A stretch of DNA of 64,000 nt, from NCBI GenBank assembly GCA_021404685.1, contig QWHC01000002.1, forward strand, positions 248,001-312,000, in the 5' to 3' direction. Origin of the DNA: Chloroflexi bacterium CFX4. GTDB taxonomy: Bacteria; Chloroflexota; Anaerolineae; Aggregatilineales; UBA2796. The notes beneath the pieces were generated by a model, which did no database searches, had not been told where the DNA came from, and worked only from the letters and a program-made list of their open reading frames with translations. This document shows positions 51,595-60,422 of the stretch, piece after piece. Each line of letters starts with the position of its first letter. The stretch's first letter is position 1. Both the position numbers and the translations under genes were made by a program.

Positions 51595-52419
51595 ATGACT
51601 TATTTTGGTTTCCTTGCGATTTTCGTTGTGCTGCCTATTTTGGCGCTGTGGGCGGTTGCCGCGTGGGATACGCGGCGCGGCATTGGCGTTCCCGCGCATT
51701 TGCGGAGTTGGAGCGCGCACTGGATCATGTTCGCGCATGTGATCATCGCCATCCTCTATACCACGCCTTGGGATAACTATCTGGTGGCGACTCGCGTGTG
51801 GTGGTACGACCCTGCCCTTGTGACAGGACTCGTGATCTGGTACGTGCCGATTGAAGAATACACCTTCTTCGTGCTGATGACGCTGCTGACTGCTTCTTGG
51901 CTGCTGATGATCATGCGCCACAGACCAGAGCAAGCGCCGCCACCCAAGCATGGCGTTCGCCTGCGCCAGATCAGCACGCTTGCCATCTTTGCCGTGTGGC
52001 TAGTCTTTGTGGCGATCTTGGTCTTTGGTTGGCGGCCCGGCACTTATATGGCGCTGCTGTTCGTGTGGGCGCTGCCGCCGATCATGCTGCAAACTGCCTT
52101 CGGCGCGGATATTCTGTGGCGCAATCGGCGCGTGGTGTGGCTCACCATCCTACCGATGACGCTCTACCTCGCGGCGGCGGATAAATTAGCGATCAGCAGC
52201 GGCACTTGGACAATCAACCCTGAACAGACGGTGAATGTGCTGATCTTAGGGCGCTTGCCGCTGGAAGAGCTGCAATTCTTCTTCATTGTGAATGTGCTGA
52301 TCACCTTCGGCATGACCTTAGTGATGGCTACCGAGAGCAAGGCACGTGCAGCGCGCTATGTGGCAGCCTTGCGCGGTATACTCACCCGCAAACAGACCGT
52401 TGAGATAGGGAGCGAGTAG
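51595..52419 (+). CDS. crtYcd: Lycopene cyclase, fused CrtYc-CrtYd type
   Basis: A 274-residue membrane protein with about seven helices in two related halves. Each half has the glutamate pair typical of this cyclase class: VPIEEYTFFVLM in the first and LPLEELQFFFIV in the second. TPWDNYLVATRVWWYD is also typical. These enzymes add beta-rings to psi-ends of lycopene without a flavin. A fused protein suits a bacterial or archaeal-type pathway; with CruF in the operon, one end may stay open and be hydrated, giving a monocyclic product. Confidence 0.9.
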   Translation: MTYFGFLAIFVVLPILALWAVAAWDTRRGIGVPAHLRSWSAHWIMFAHVIIAILYTTPWDNYLVATRVWWYDPALVTGLVIWYVPIEEYTFFVLMTLLTASWLLMIMRHRPEQAPPPKHGVRLRQISTLAIFAVWLVFVAILVFGWRPGTYMALLFVWALPPIMLQTAFGADILWRNRRVVWLTILPMTLYLAAADKLAISSGTWTINPEQTVNVLILGRLPLEELQFFFIVNVLITFGMTLVMATESKARAARYVAALRGILTRKQTVEIGSE

Positions 52420-52421
52420 CC

Positions 52422-52934
52422 ATGCTGGATAACTATGTGCAGTTGACCGAACAGCAGCGCCGTGAGCTAGTGCCAGCGCCGCCGAATATTTGGCGCTTTT
52501 ACGAGAAACTTTCGCGGCGGCTGATCGTGTGGAACGTTGCCAACTTTGGGACGGGCGTCGTTTTGCAGGCATTCACGTCATTTTGGCGCGGCGTTGGCGC
52601 ACAGGCAATCGGCTGGAGCGTCATCAACCTTGCCATAGGCTTCTTTGGGCAGAAGGGCAATACACGGCGCGCCGCTAAACCTGAAGCGCACGCGCCCGAA
52701 CGCATGGCAAAGGAAGCGCGCAACATCCGCGCCTTTCTGTGGGTCAACGCTGGGCTAGATATCCTCTACATGCTTGGCGGCTTGAACATGGCGCGCCGCG
52801 CCGCCGAAAAAGGTGGTGAGACTGCCGAATTTCGGCGCGGGATGGGCGTGGGCATCATCGTGCAGGGCGGCTTGCTGTTCATCTGGGATGTGATCAACGC
52901 GCTGATCGTGCCGCGCTATCGCAAAAAGGGCTGA
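52422..52934 (+). CDS. Unknown membrane protein in the carotenoid operon
   Basis: A 170-residue protein with three or four likely membrane helices (FGTGVVLQAFTSF, AIGWSVINLAIGFFG, NAGLDILYMLGGLNMA, GVGIIVQGGLLFIWDVINAL) and basic loops. It recalls DUF6992-type proteins, from memory only. It starts 2 bases after crtYcd and ends 6 bases before the hydrolase, so it belongs to the operon. No catalytic motif is evident; a structural or transport role for carotenoids is a guess. Confidence 0.72.
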   Translation: MLDNYVQLTEQQRRELVPAPPNIWRFYEKLSRRLIVWNVANFGTGVVLQAFTSFWRGVGAQAIGWSVINLAIGFFGQKGNTRRAAKPEAHAPERMAKEARNIRAFLWVNAGLDILYMLGGLNMARRAAEKGGETAEFRRGMGVGIIVQGGLLFIWDVINALIVPRYRKKG

Positions 52935-52940
52935 GCAGCT

Positions 52941-53762
52941 GTGCTGCCACCGATCACGGCTTTTCAAGGCGCTGAACACGCGCCATTCCTGATGCAAGGC
53001 GGCAAGGCCGCGGCGCTGATGGTGCATGGCTTTCCCGGCACGCCCGCCGATATTCGCCCCTTGGCAGATTGCCTCAGTGCGCTGGACTGGACAGTGCAGG
53101 GCATTCTGTTGCCCGGCTTTGGCGTGGAAATTGAGACGCTGCCCAAGCGCACCCATAAAGAGTGGTCAGCCGCCGTGCGCGAGGCGCTGCAAGCGCTCCA
53201 AAAGGATCATGCGCCCGTCCTCTTGGTTGGGCATTCGATGGGCGGCGCGTTGGTGATGGGCGTGGCAGCGGAAACGCCCGCCGACGGTCTGATCCTGAGC
53301 GCACCGTTCAGCAAGATTGAGAACATTTTATGGGGCATGATGCCCGTCTTTCGCGCCTTGTTTCCAGAAGTGCGCCCGTTCCGCCTCATTCGGCTGGATT
53401 TCTCCAAGCCGGAGGTGCGCGAAGGCATTCGCAACTTCATGCCGGATGCTGATCTGGACGATCCGCAAGTGCAGCACGCCATCCGCGATCTGCGGCTGCC
53501 GATCACCGTCTTTGAGCAGATCAGGCAGGTTGGGCAGCGCGCCTTCAACCTTGCGCCACAGCTCAAGATGCCTGCTTTCATTCTACAAGGCACGGAGGAT
53601 ACGCTTGTGAAGCCACACCTAACACGCCAACTGGTCTCGCGCTATGGCGGCGCTGTGCGCTACCTTGAGGTGCCAGCCGAACACAGCCTGATCGATCCGC
53701 GTGCAGCCTATTGGTCTCAGGTCGAGAATGCGCTGCGCGAATTTGTGGAGCAGTTCCGATGA
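52941..53762 (+). CDS. Carboxylesterase/lipase-like alpha/beta hydrolase
   Basis: A 273-residue hydrolase from a GTG start: LMVHGFPGTPADIRPLADC, nucleophile elbow LLVGHSMGGALVMGVA, acid in FILQGTEDTLVKPHL and His in VPAEHSLIDPRAAY. It is of the EstD/monoacylglycerol-lipase type. Placement within the carotenoid operon, overlapping cruF by 4 bases, suggests an acyl-transfer or ester-cleaving step on a carotenoid or a supporting lipid, but that is inference. Confidence 0.83.
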   Translation: MLPPITAFQGAEHAPFLMQGGKAAALMVHGFPGTPADIRPLADCLSALDWTVQGILLPGFGVEIETLPKRTHKEWSAAVREALQALQKDHAPVLLVGHSMGGALVMGVAAETPADGLILSAPFSKIENILWGMMPVFRALFPEVRPFRLIRLDFSKPEVREGIRNFMPDADLDDPQVQHAIRDLRLPITVFEQIRQVGQRAFNLAPQLKMPAFILQGTEDTLVKPHLTRQLVSRYGGAVRYLEVPAEHSLIDPRAAYWSQVENALREFVEQFR

Positions 53763-54559
53763 GCGCGCTGGCTGCCCGTTTGCGAAACTTGCGCCTTGAA
53801 AGCCCAGATCGGCTGCCGTTCGGCTTGTTGGTCGGCTGGCTGCTGGCGATGATCAGCTTGCCGATTGCCCGTTGGACGTTTGGTGACGCGGCAACGCCTA
53901 TCGCGCTGAGCGTTGGCGTCCTGTTTCAGGTCGCAGTCGGCACGGCATTCTTGTTGCAAAGGTGGTCAGTGTGGCGCGTATTGCGGACTGCCCTGACCGT
54001 CGCCCTGATTGGCTGGCTGGTGGAATGGCTTGGGCATACCACAGGCTTTCCCTTCGGCTTCTACAGCTACACAGAGCGCTTGCAGCCGCAGCTGGGCGGT
54101 GTGCCGCTGCTGATCCCGTTAGCGTGGCTGATGATGCTGCCGCCTGCTTGGGCAGTTGCCTTCAGCATTACGCAGCCTTTGGCAGCCAAGCCGCTTGTGC
54201 GCCGCCTTGCCTTCATCGCCGTGAGCGCGCTTGCCTTCACCGCGTGGGATTTGTTCCTTGATCCGCTCTTGGTGGCGTGGGATTTTTGGCGCTGGCAAGC
54301 GGTGGGCGCCTATTTCGGCATTCCGCTGAGCAATTATGGCGGTTGGCTGTTCGCCTCTGCGCTGATGACGGCGGTGACCCTGCCACGCGCCGATCTGCCG
54401 CGCCGTCCGCTGCTATTCCTCTATGGGGCAACGTGGTTCTTCATGACGGGCGGCGTAACGCTTTTCTGGGGCTTGGTGGGCGCGGGCATGGTTGGCTCGG
54501 CAGTGATGGGCGGCTTCTTGGTGGCGGCGCTCTGGTTTGGGCGGGAGCGTGCGGCATGA
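53759..54559 (+). CDS. cruF: Carotenoid 1,2-hydratase of the CruF family
   Basis: A 266-residue protein with about seven membrane helices. HTTGFPFGFYSYTERLQPQL followed by GGVPLLIPLAWLMMLPPAW and FTAWDLFLDPLLVAWDFW are the CruF/DUF422 signatures. CruF enzymes add water at the C-1,2 double bond of a psi-end, as in gamma-carotene 1'-hydroxylase or bisanhydrobacterioruberin hydratase. The hydroxyl so made is where a sugar can be attached by the following GT2. Start and stop overlap both neighbours by 4 bases. Confidence 0.88.
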   Translation: MSALAARLRNLRLESPDRLPFGLLVGWLLAMISLPIARWTFGDAATPIALSVGVLFQVAVGTAFLLQRWSVWRVLRTALTVALIGWLVEWLGHTTGFPFGFYSYTERLQPQLGGVPLLIPLAWLMMLPPAWAVAFSITQPLAAKPLVRRLAFIAVSALAFTAWDLFLDPLLVAWDFWRWQAVGAYFGIPLSNYGGWLFASALMTAVTLPRADLPRRPLLFLYGATWFFMTGGVTLFWGLVGAGMVGSAVMGGFLVAALWFGRERAA

Positions 54560-55155
54560 GCTGGCTGCTGTGGACGGCGCTTGGCTTTGCGCTCGGATCG
54601 CTGCCCTTCTCGGTGTGGATTGGCAGGCTGGCGCTGCGGAAGGATATTCGCAGCTATGGTGACCGCAATCCCGGCGCGACGAACGTGCTGCGCGCCGGCG
54701 GCAAGCTGTGGTTTGTGGCGGCGCTGCTGCTGGATATTGCGAAGGGCGCGGCACCGGTTGGCGCAGCCTATTGGCTGATGGGCATTCGCGGTATGGAGAG
54801 TGTGCCGATAGCGCTTGCGCCTGTGCTAGGTCACGCTTTTTCGCCGTTCTTGGGCTTCAAAGGCGGCAAAGCGGTTGCCACCATGGGCGGCATCTGGATC
54901 GGTTTGACGCTTGCCTATATGCCTGTGGTGCTGATGCTGCTCTTGATCTTCTGGTTCTACGTCGTGACGGTCAGCGGTTGGGCGGTCATCCTAACAGCGC
55001 TCAGCGGGCTTGCCTACTTGCTGATCAACTTGCCCGATCAGGCGCTGATCGCGGTCATGATCGGCTGCCTGCTGCTCAGCCTTTACAAGCAGCGGGAAGA
55101 TTTGGCAAAGCCGCTGCGCCTGCGCTTGCCAAAAGGTGCAAGCAAAGTGGCATGA
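54556..55155 (+). CDS. plsY: PlsY-family acyltransferase in the carotenoid operon
   Basis: A 199-residue protein with five or six membrane helices and the three PlsY motifs: DRNPGATNVLRAGG, LGHAFSPFLGF and KGGKAVATMGG. PlsY moves an acyl group from acyl phosphate to glycerol 3-phosphate in lipid synthesis. DRN instead of GSGN and HAFS instead of HxFP differ a little from the usual motifs. Because it lies between cruF and a carotenoid-type glycosyltransferase with ATGA overlaps on both sides, it may instead acylate a carotenoid glycoside. Ordinary PlsY function is equally possible. Confidence 0.82.
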   Translation: MSWLLWTALGFALGSLPFSVWIGRLALRKDIRSYGDRNPGATNVLRAGGKLWFVAALLLDIAKGAAPVGAAYWLMGIRGMESVPIALAPVLGHAFSPFLGFKGGKAVATMGGIWIGLTLAYMPVVLMLLLIFWFYVVTVSGWAVILTALSGLAYLLINLPDQALIAVMIGCLLLSLYKQREDLAKPLRLRLPKGASKVA

Positions 55156-56282
55156 TCGAGACGCTCATCACCCTGGTCAGCGGCGGCGCGCTGTTCATCT
55201 TCGGCGTGACTGCCCTCAGCAACGTCTTGCTTTTTCCGCGCCTGAAAGGCGCCGTGCCGCCTGAAGCACCGCTGATCTCTATCCTGATTCCGTCACGGAA
55301 TGAGGCAGCGGTCATCCGCGAGACAGTGCGCGGCATTTTGGCGCAGACCTACACAAACTTCGAGCTGATCGTGCTGGACGACAACTCTAGCGATGGCACG
55401 GGCGACCTTGCGTGCGCGGCTGCCAACGGCGATCCGCGCTTGCGCGTCCTGAACGGTGCGCCGCTGCCCGAAGGCTGGGGCGGCAAGAATTGGGCATGTC
55501 ATCAACTGGCAGAGGCAGCCAGCGGCGCGTGGTTGCTGTTCACCGATGCAGACGTGCGCTGGCAGCCAGCAGCACTGAGCGCGCTTGCCACACACATGGC
55601 GCGCACACGCGCCGATCTGCTCACGGTGTGGTCAACGCAGATAACGCACACCTGGGCAGAGCGGCTGATCGTGCCGCTGATGGCGTTTGCTATCTTCGCC
55701 TATCTGCCTGTGATCATGGTGCATTACTCGCGCTGGATGATCTTCGCGGCTGCCAATGGGCAGGTCATGCTGTTCCGCCGTGCGGCGTACCAAACAATCG
55801 GCGGACATGCGGCGGTGCGCGCCAAAGTGGTGGAAGATGTAGCGTTGGCGCGGCGCATCAAGGCGGCGCGGCTGCGCTTGCGGATGTTTGACGGCGCGGG
55901 CTTGATCGGCTGCCGCATGTATAACGGTTGGGCAGCCGTCCGCGATGGCTTTGCCAAGAACATCCTTGCCGGGCATGGGAATAGCCTGCCTTTTCTGCTG
56001 ATCTCAACGGCGCTGCATTGGTTCGCCTTTGTGTTGCCGTTCGTGTGGTTGGTGCCGAGCAATTTTGCCGTGTTGCCGCTCATGTTGTGCTTAGGCATCA
56101 TTGCGCTGCGAATGCTGACGGCGGCGGCAACGCGCCAACGCCTGCGGGATGCCATCCTGATGCCGATCTCAGTCATGTTGATGACGCGCATCGCGGCACA
56201 CGCGATCTATTGGCGGCTGCGCTATGGCGGCGTGCAGTGGAAAGGGCGCACCTTGCCCACAAAGGAAGCAGCGCATGGCTGA
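55152..56282 (+). CDS. CruC/CruG-like carotenoid glycosyltransferase (GT2)
   Basis: A 376-residue GT2 enzyme with an N-terminal and several C-terminal membrane helices. It has ISILIPSRNEAAVIRETV, VLDDNSSDGTGDL, APLPEGWGGKNWACHQLAEA (the PEGWxGKxWA segment typical of CruC/HpnB-type enzymes), LLFTDADVRWQP, and RAKVVEDVALARRIKAA. CruC and CruG add a sugar to the 1'- or 2'-hydroxyl of monocyclic carotenoids. With CruF in the same operon a carotenoid glycoside is the likely product. Its stop overlaps the next gene by 8 bases. Confidence 0.84.
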   Translation: MIETLITLVSGGALFIFGVTALSNVLLFPRLKGAVPPEAPLISILIPSRNEAAVIRETVRGILAQTYTNFELIVLDDNSSDGTGDLACAAANGDPRLRVLNGAPLPEGWGGKNWACHQLAEAASGAWLLFTDADVRWQPAALSALATHMARTRADLLTVWSTQITHTWAERLIVPLMAFAIFAYLPVIMVHYSRWMIFAAANGQVMLFRRAAYQTIGGHAAVRAKVVEDVALARRIKAARLRLRMFDGAGLIGCRMYNGWAAVRDGFAKNILAGHGNSLPFLLISTALHWFAFVLPFVWLVPSNFAVLPLMLCLGIIALRMLTAAATRQRLRDAILMPISVMLMTRIAAHAIYWRLRYGGVQWKGRTLPTKEAAHG

Positions 56283-57762
56283 GCAGCCGATTGTGATCAT
56301 CGGCGGTGGCATTGGCGGCTTAAGCGCTGCGATCCGTCTGGCGGCAGAGGGCGAGCGCGTCATCCTCTTTGAGCAGAACGCGCAAGTCGGCGGCAAGATG
56401 AGCGAGCTGCGTGCCGATGGCTTCCGCTGGGATACAGGTCCGTCGGTCATCACCATGCGGCACGTCTTTGACGATCTGTTTGCGGCGGCGGGCAAGCGCA
56501 CGGCGGACTACCTGACGCTGACGCGGGCGGAGCCGCTGACGCGCTACTTCTACCGCGATGGCACAGTCCTAGATGCCACAAGCGACCTGCCGCGCATGAT
56601 CGCCCAGATTGAGCAGATCGATCCGCGAGATGCCGAAGGCTACCTTGCCTACTTGGCATACGCGGCGCGCCTACATCGCATCACGGGCAAGGTGTTCATC
56701 TACGATACGCCGCCAACGCCTGCCAGCTTGTTCAAAGTGCCGCTGCGCGATGCCCTGCGCGTAGACGCTATGCGCTCAATGGATGCGGCGATACGCAGTT
56801 TTGTGCGCTCGCCGCATGTGCGCCAACTGCTGGGCAGATTCGCCACCTACGTCGGCGCCAGTCCATACCGTGCGCCGGCAACGCTGAACGTGATCGCGCA
56901 CGTGGAGCTGAACGGCGGCGTCTATTATCCACGCGGTGGCATATACGCCATTGCGCGTGCTTTAGCGCGCTTGGCAAGCGAGGTCGGTGTCGAAATTCAC
57001 ACAAACTGCGCCGTCGAGCGCATTTGGGTCGAGCATAAGCGTGCTTGCGGCGTGCAAGTGCGCGGTGAGCGCATCGGCGCGAAAGCAGTCATCGCCAATG
57101 TGGACGTGGCAACCGTCTATGAAAACCTGTTGCCTGCTCAGGCAGTCAGCGCGGGCTATGTGCGGCGCTTGTTAAATGCCGAGCCATCCTGTTCGGGCTA
57201 TGTGCTGCTGCTGGGCGTGCAGGGCAAGCACGAGCGCTTGGCGCACCACAACATCTTCTTCACGCAGGATTACCGCGCCGAATTCGCCGACATCTTTGCA
57301 CACGGCGTGCCGCCGAACGACCCAACGGTCTATGTGGCGATCACCTCGAAAAGCGATCCTGAGGATGCGCCCGAAGGCATGGAGAACTGGTTCGTGCTGA
57401 TCAATGCGCCTGCCCTGAGCAACCGCTACGATTGGACGGCGAACGCACCGCGCTACCGCGATCAGGTGTTGGCGACCCTTGCCCAATTCGGCGTAACGCC
57501 GCACATTCGCGCTGAACACCAGTTAACACCTGCCGATATTGCACGGCTGACGGGCGCACGGCGCGGCGCGCTCTACGGCACCTCCTCCAACAATCCGTTT
57601 GCGGCATTTTTGCGCCCGCACAACCGTGGGCGCGGCATTCGCGGCTTGTATTTCGCGGGCGGCACGGCGCATCCGGGCGGCGGCGTGCCAATGGTGACGC
57701 TCAGCGGCGGCGTGGCGGCGCGCCTGCTCTTGGCAGATATGCGGCAAGGTCGGCTAAAGTGA
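56275..57762 (+). CDS. crtD: CrtI-family carotenoid desaturase, CrtD-like
   Basis: A 495-residue FAD enzyme related to but distinct from the first-gene Crt[61 protein letters not shown] and the C-terminal GLYFAGGTAHPGGGVPMVTL. A second desaturase next to CruF is usually a CrtD-type enzyme that inserts the 3,4 double bond in a 1-hydroxylated psi-end. A carotenoid oxygenase of the CrtP group is the alternative. It is the last operon gene. Confidence 0.83.
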   Translation: MAEQPIVIIGGGIGGLSAAIRLAAEGERVILFEQNAQVGGKMSELRADGFRWDTGPSVITMRHVFDDLFAAAGKRTADYLTLTRAEPLTRYFYRDGTVLDATSDLPRMIAQIEQIDPRDAEGYLAYLAYAARLHRITGKVFIYDTPPTPASLFKVPLRDALRVDAMRSMDAAIRSFVRSPHVRQLLGRFATYVGASPYRAPATLNVIAHVELNGGVYYPRGGIYAIARALARLASEVGVEIHTNCAVERIWVEHKRACGVQVRGERIGAKAVIANVDVATVYENLLPAQAVSAGYVRRLLNAEPSCSGYVLLLGVQGKHERLAHHNIFFTQDYRAEFADIFAHGVPPNDPTVYVAITSKSDPEDAPEGMENWFVLINAPALSNRYDWTANAPRYRDQVLATLAQFGVTPHIRAEHQLTPADIARLTGARRGALYGTSSNNPFAAFLRPHNRGRGIRGLYFAGGTAHPGGGVPMVTLSGGVAARLLLADMRQGRLK

Positions 57763-57857
57763 CAAACGGCACCTGCTTTTGATGAGCGGCGGCACTCGTT
57801 TTTGCCGTCCGCAGCGCGTATCATAAAGGGCTGAACGGCACTGAGAGAAGATGCGCC

Positions 57858-58232
57858 ATGCACGAACTATCAGTCACACAGCACATCCTAGAGATCGTGG
57901 TGCGCCACGCGCAGCAGGCACACGCGGCGCGCATCACGGATATTCATCTTGTGATCGGGCAACTTTCCTCATTCATTGACGAGTCGATCCAGTTTTACTG
58001 GGATACGCTGAGCAGCGGCACGCTGGCAGAAGGCGCGCACCTGCATTTTGAGCGCGTGCCAGCACAGGTGGACTGCAACGAATGCGGTCAGCGTTCCACC
58101 TTGGCGGAGAGCGCGCAAGGCTGCTTGGCGTGCGGCAGCCTGAACGTGCGCGTGGTGGCGGGCGAAGAATTCTATGTGCGCGCTATTCAGGTGCAGGCGG
58201 CGGATGAACGAGAACAGGAAGCAGAGGCATGA
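57858..58232 (+). CDS. hypA: Hydrogenase nickel incorporation protein HypA
   Basis: A 124-residue nickel chaperone: MHELSVTQHILEIV with the nickel-binding His2, and a zinc loop of two CxxC pairs (CNECGQRS and CLACGS). HypA passes nickel to the large subunit of [NiFe]-hydrogenase together with HypB. Its stop overlaps hypB by 4 bases. No hydrogenase or other hyp gene is in this window. Confidence 0.93.
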   Translation: MHELSVTQHILEIVVRHAQQAHAARITDIHLVIGQLSSFIDESIQFYWDTLSSGTLAEGAHLHFERVPAQVDCNECGQRSTLAESAQGCLACGSLNVRVVAGEEFYVRAIQVQAADEREQEAEA

Positions 58233-58894
58233 GCGTAAAAGTTATCTCGGTTTTGGAGAACATCCTACAGGCAAATGATCAGGTGGCCGCCGCTAACCGT
58301 GCGCGCTTTGCGGCGGCGGGCGTCTACGCGCTCAATATCATGTCCTCACCGGGCGCGGGCAAAACCTCGCTGATCGAGCAAACGCTGCGCGCCTTAGCGC
58401 CGCAGGTGCGGATCGGCATGATTAACGGCGATACGACCGCTGCCAGCATGGATGCCGAACGCGGCGCGCGGGCAGGCGCGGCATCGGTTCACATCAACAC
58501 GGGCGGCAACTGCCACCTTGAGGCACATATGGTGCGCCAAGCGCTGGACGCACTTGACCTGAGCGCGCTCGATCTGGTCATTGTGGAGAATGTGGGCAAT
58601 TTGGTCTGCCCTGCTGGCTGGGATTTAGGCGTCCATGCGCGGGTGGTGGTGGCAAGCGTCACCGAAGGCGATGACAAGCCCTACAAATATCCGACTATGT
58701 ATCGCGGTGCGGAGGTGCTGCTGCTCAACAAGATTGACCTGCTGCCCTACCTTGATTTCAACACCGATTATTTTTTGCAGGGCGTGCGGCTGCTGAACCC
58801 TGCGGTGCAGGTTTTCCCGATCTCGTGCCGCAGTGGTGAGGGCATCGGCGCGTGGGCAGAATGGCTGCGCGCACGCGCCCTGAAGCATGGTTAG
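58229..58894 (+). CDS. hypB: Hydrogenase maturation GTPase HypB
   Basis: A 221-residue SIMIBI GTPase: P-loop IMSSPGAGKTSLIEQTL, MINGDTTAASMDAER, the metal and switch region TGGNCHLEAHMV, and VENVGNLVCPAGWDLG, with SVTEGDDKPYKYP and LLNKIDLLPYLDF for guanine binding. It lacks the histidine-rich N-terminal nickel store. With HypA it inserts nickel into [NiFe]-hydrogenase. Its stop overlaps the converging regulator's stop. Confidence 0.95.
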   Translation: MSVKVISVLENILQANDQVAAANRARFAAAGVYALNIMSSPGAGKTSLIEQTLRALAPQVRIGMINGDTTAASMDAERGARAGAASVHINTGGNCHLEAHMVRQALDALDLSALDLVIVENVGNLVCPAGWDLGVHARVVVASVTEGDDKPYKYPTMYRGAEVLLLNKIDLLPYLDFNTDYFLQGVRLLNPAVQVFPISCRSGEGIGAWAEWLRARALKHG

Positions 58895-59700
58895 ATAGCC
58901 TGACTGGCAGCGGTGCTGTCATCTTCCGCCAGCAGGCGGCGCAGTTCTGCTGTTTCCAGTTCATCCACATACTGATCAATCGCCTGATGCAGAAAGGCGG
59001 GCAGATCAGGGTGCAGTGCCTCAAAATTGGTGCGGAAGGCAGGATCGTGCAGGTAGGTCTCTGCCAAGCCGCGCAGAATGTCGAGCGTTGGCTCGTAAAA
59101 GTAGCGGATGTGGTTGTGCCAACGCACCAGAACAGCCTGCACAGCCTCACTGCGTGGGTCTTGCCCACTGTCGAGCGCTTCGGTCAGTGCTGCGTAGATT
59201 TGGTTGCCTTCGGCGCGTACGGCTTCTTTTTGGGCGGCACTATAGCCGTTCCAACGCTTGACGGACTCGCCAACGATGGTCAGATCGTACTGCAAACGGG
59301 CAAGGCGCGTGTATTCCTGCTCTTTTTCGGGCGTGAATGCCTCGAAAAGGCGTTTGGGCGGCATGGGTTGCTCTCCTGAAAGGTGACTAAGCGTGCTATC
59401 CACTGTGTGAATCAGGCTTTGCAGATGGGCAATCTTGTCCTGAAGCGCGGCGCGGTGCTGCTGCAAAGTTGCCGTCAGGTCAAAGGTTGGGCTATCCAAA
59501 GCTGCCTTGATCTGCGCTAACGGCAAGCCGATCTCGCGGTAGAACAAAATTTGCTGCAAGCGCAGCAGCGCCGCCTCGTCATAGTGACGGTAGCCGTTCG
59601 CCGCGACGTGGGACGGGCTGAGCAAGCCGATCTCATCGTAGTAGTGCAGCGTGCGCACGCTGACGCCAGCCAGCGCTGCCACTTGTTTGACGGTGTACAT
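58891..59700 (-). CDS. MerR-family regulator with TipAS effector domain
   Basis: A 269-residue regulator. MYTVKQVAALAGVSVRTLHY with YDEIGLLSPSHVAANGYRHY is the MerR winged helix; a dimer coiled coil spans about 75-110; the rest (from about 120) is the TipAS domain seen in TipAL and Mta (RWNGYSAAQKEAVRAEGNQI, IRYFYEPTLDILRGLAETYL). Such proteins are drug-responsive activators that bind many hydrophobic antibiotics. A textbook MerR-type promoter with dyad lies 28 bases upstream of the start, so it autoregulates. Confidence 0.92.
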   Translation of the reverse strand: MYTVKQVAALAGVSVRTLHYYDEIGLLSPSHVAANGYRHYDEAALLRLQQILFYREIGLPLAQIKAALDSPTFDLTATLQQHRAALQDKIAHLQSLIHTVDSTLSHLSGEQPMPPKRLFEAFTPEKEQEYTRLARLQYDLTIVGESVKRWNGYSAAQKEAVRAEGNQIYAALTEALDSGQDPRSEAVQAVLVRWHNHIRYFYEPTLDILRGLAETYLHDPAFRTNFEALHPDLPAFLHQAIDQYVDELETAELRRLLAEDDSTAASQAI

Positions 59701-59727
59701 CTACGGTTGCCTCCTCACACGCCCTGC

Positions 59728-59758
59728 ATCTTAAACTATAACGTTACGTGAGAGTCAA
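59728..59758 (-). promoter_or_regulatory. MerR-type promoter with 19-bp spacer and dyad operator
   Basis: On the minus strand TTGACT and TAAGAT are separated by 19 bases, the overlong spacer typical of MerR targets. A 21-bp dyad (59735-59755, ACTATAACGTTACGTGAGAGT, 8 of 10 base pairs symmetric) fills the spacer. It controls the adjacent TipAS-type gene. Confidence 0.8.
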
Positions 59759-59906
59759 GCCCTGCTTTGGGAAAGGCGCACCTGCCACAACCTGAAGTTG
59801 GCGGTGGCACCCTTATAGGCACAGGCGGCTGATCCCTGCCAAGCGCGCTGCCTTTTTGCTACAATTGATCAGCACGTGCAAATTTTCACACAGGTGAAGT
59901 GAACTC

Positions 59907-60422
59907 ATGACCATCAAGCGGCTAGGATTGCCGATTGCCCTGCTTATCGTTGCCATTTTATCTATCGAAGTGCTGCTGACCCTCTTGCGGCAGCGCGAGA
60001 TCACCGTGACGTTTTCGGCGGAGAGCGCTGCGCTTGCCGCACTGCCCGAAACGCCCGACTCCGCAGCGGCGGAAACGACCACCGACGAGCCATTGCTAAC
60101 CCTTGCGCCCGATGGCAAGCTCAGTGTAACGGTGGCTTGGTCTTACCAGATTGGGCCGCGCTTCCCGACTACTACCGTACACGCCATTGTGCAGAGCGAA
60201 AACGGCGAAACCGTTGCCGAGCGCAGCCTGAGCATCACCTGCACCAATCCACTTGGATGCAGCGGCAGCCAAGTGCTTGACCTGAGCTATGGCGTGCGCG
60301 CCGAAGGTGATACGGCGGCGGATTGGCAAATCGGGCGCTATTCAGTGCAGGTGACGCGCACCTACAGCGGTCAGCAACCGACTGAAATCACCAGCCGCCG
60401 CCTGACGGTCATCAACCCTTAA
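59907..60422 (+). CDS. Small membrane-anchored protein of unknown function
   Basis: A 171-residue protein with an N-terminal anchor ([20 protein letters not shown]) and a Thr/Asp-rich linker, then a beta-rich extracytoplasmic domain ([37 protein letters not shown]). Two Cys ([12 protein letters not shown]) may form a disulfide. The family is not recognised. An extended -10 TGC-TACAAT (59857-59865) lies upstream. Its stop overlaps that of the converging fbp by three bases. Confidence 0.68.
   Translation: MTIKRLGLPIALLIVAILSIEVLLTLLRQREITVTFSAESAALAALPETPDSAAAETTTDEPLLTLAPDGKLSVTVAWSYQIGPRFPTTTVHAIVQSENGETVAERSLSITCTNPLGCSGSQVLDLSYGVRAEGDTAADWQIGRYSVQVTRTYSGQQPTEITSRRLTVINP

Noticed and set aside
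57763..57857. tRNA or small RNA between crtD and hypA
   Set aside because: No cloverleaf or stable hairpin with a promoter could be found in this short spacer.
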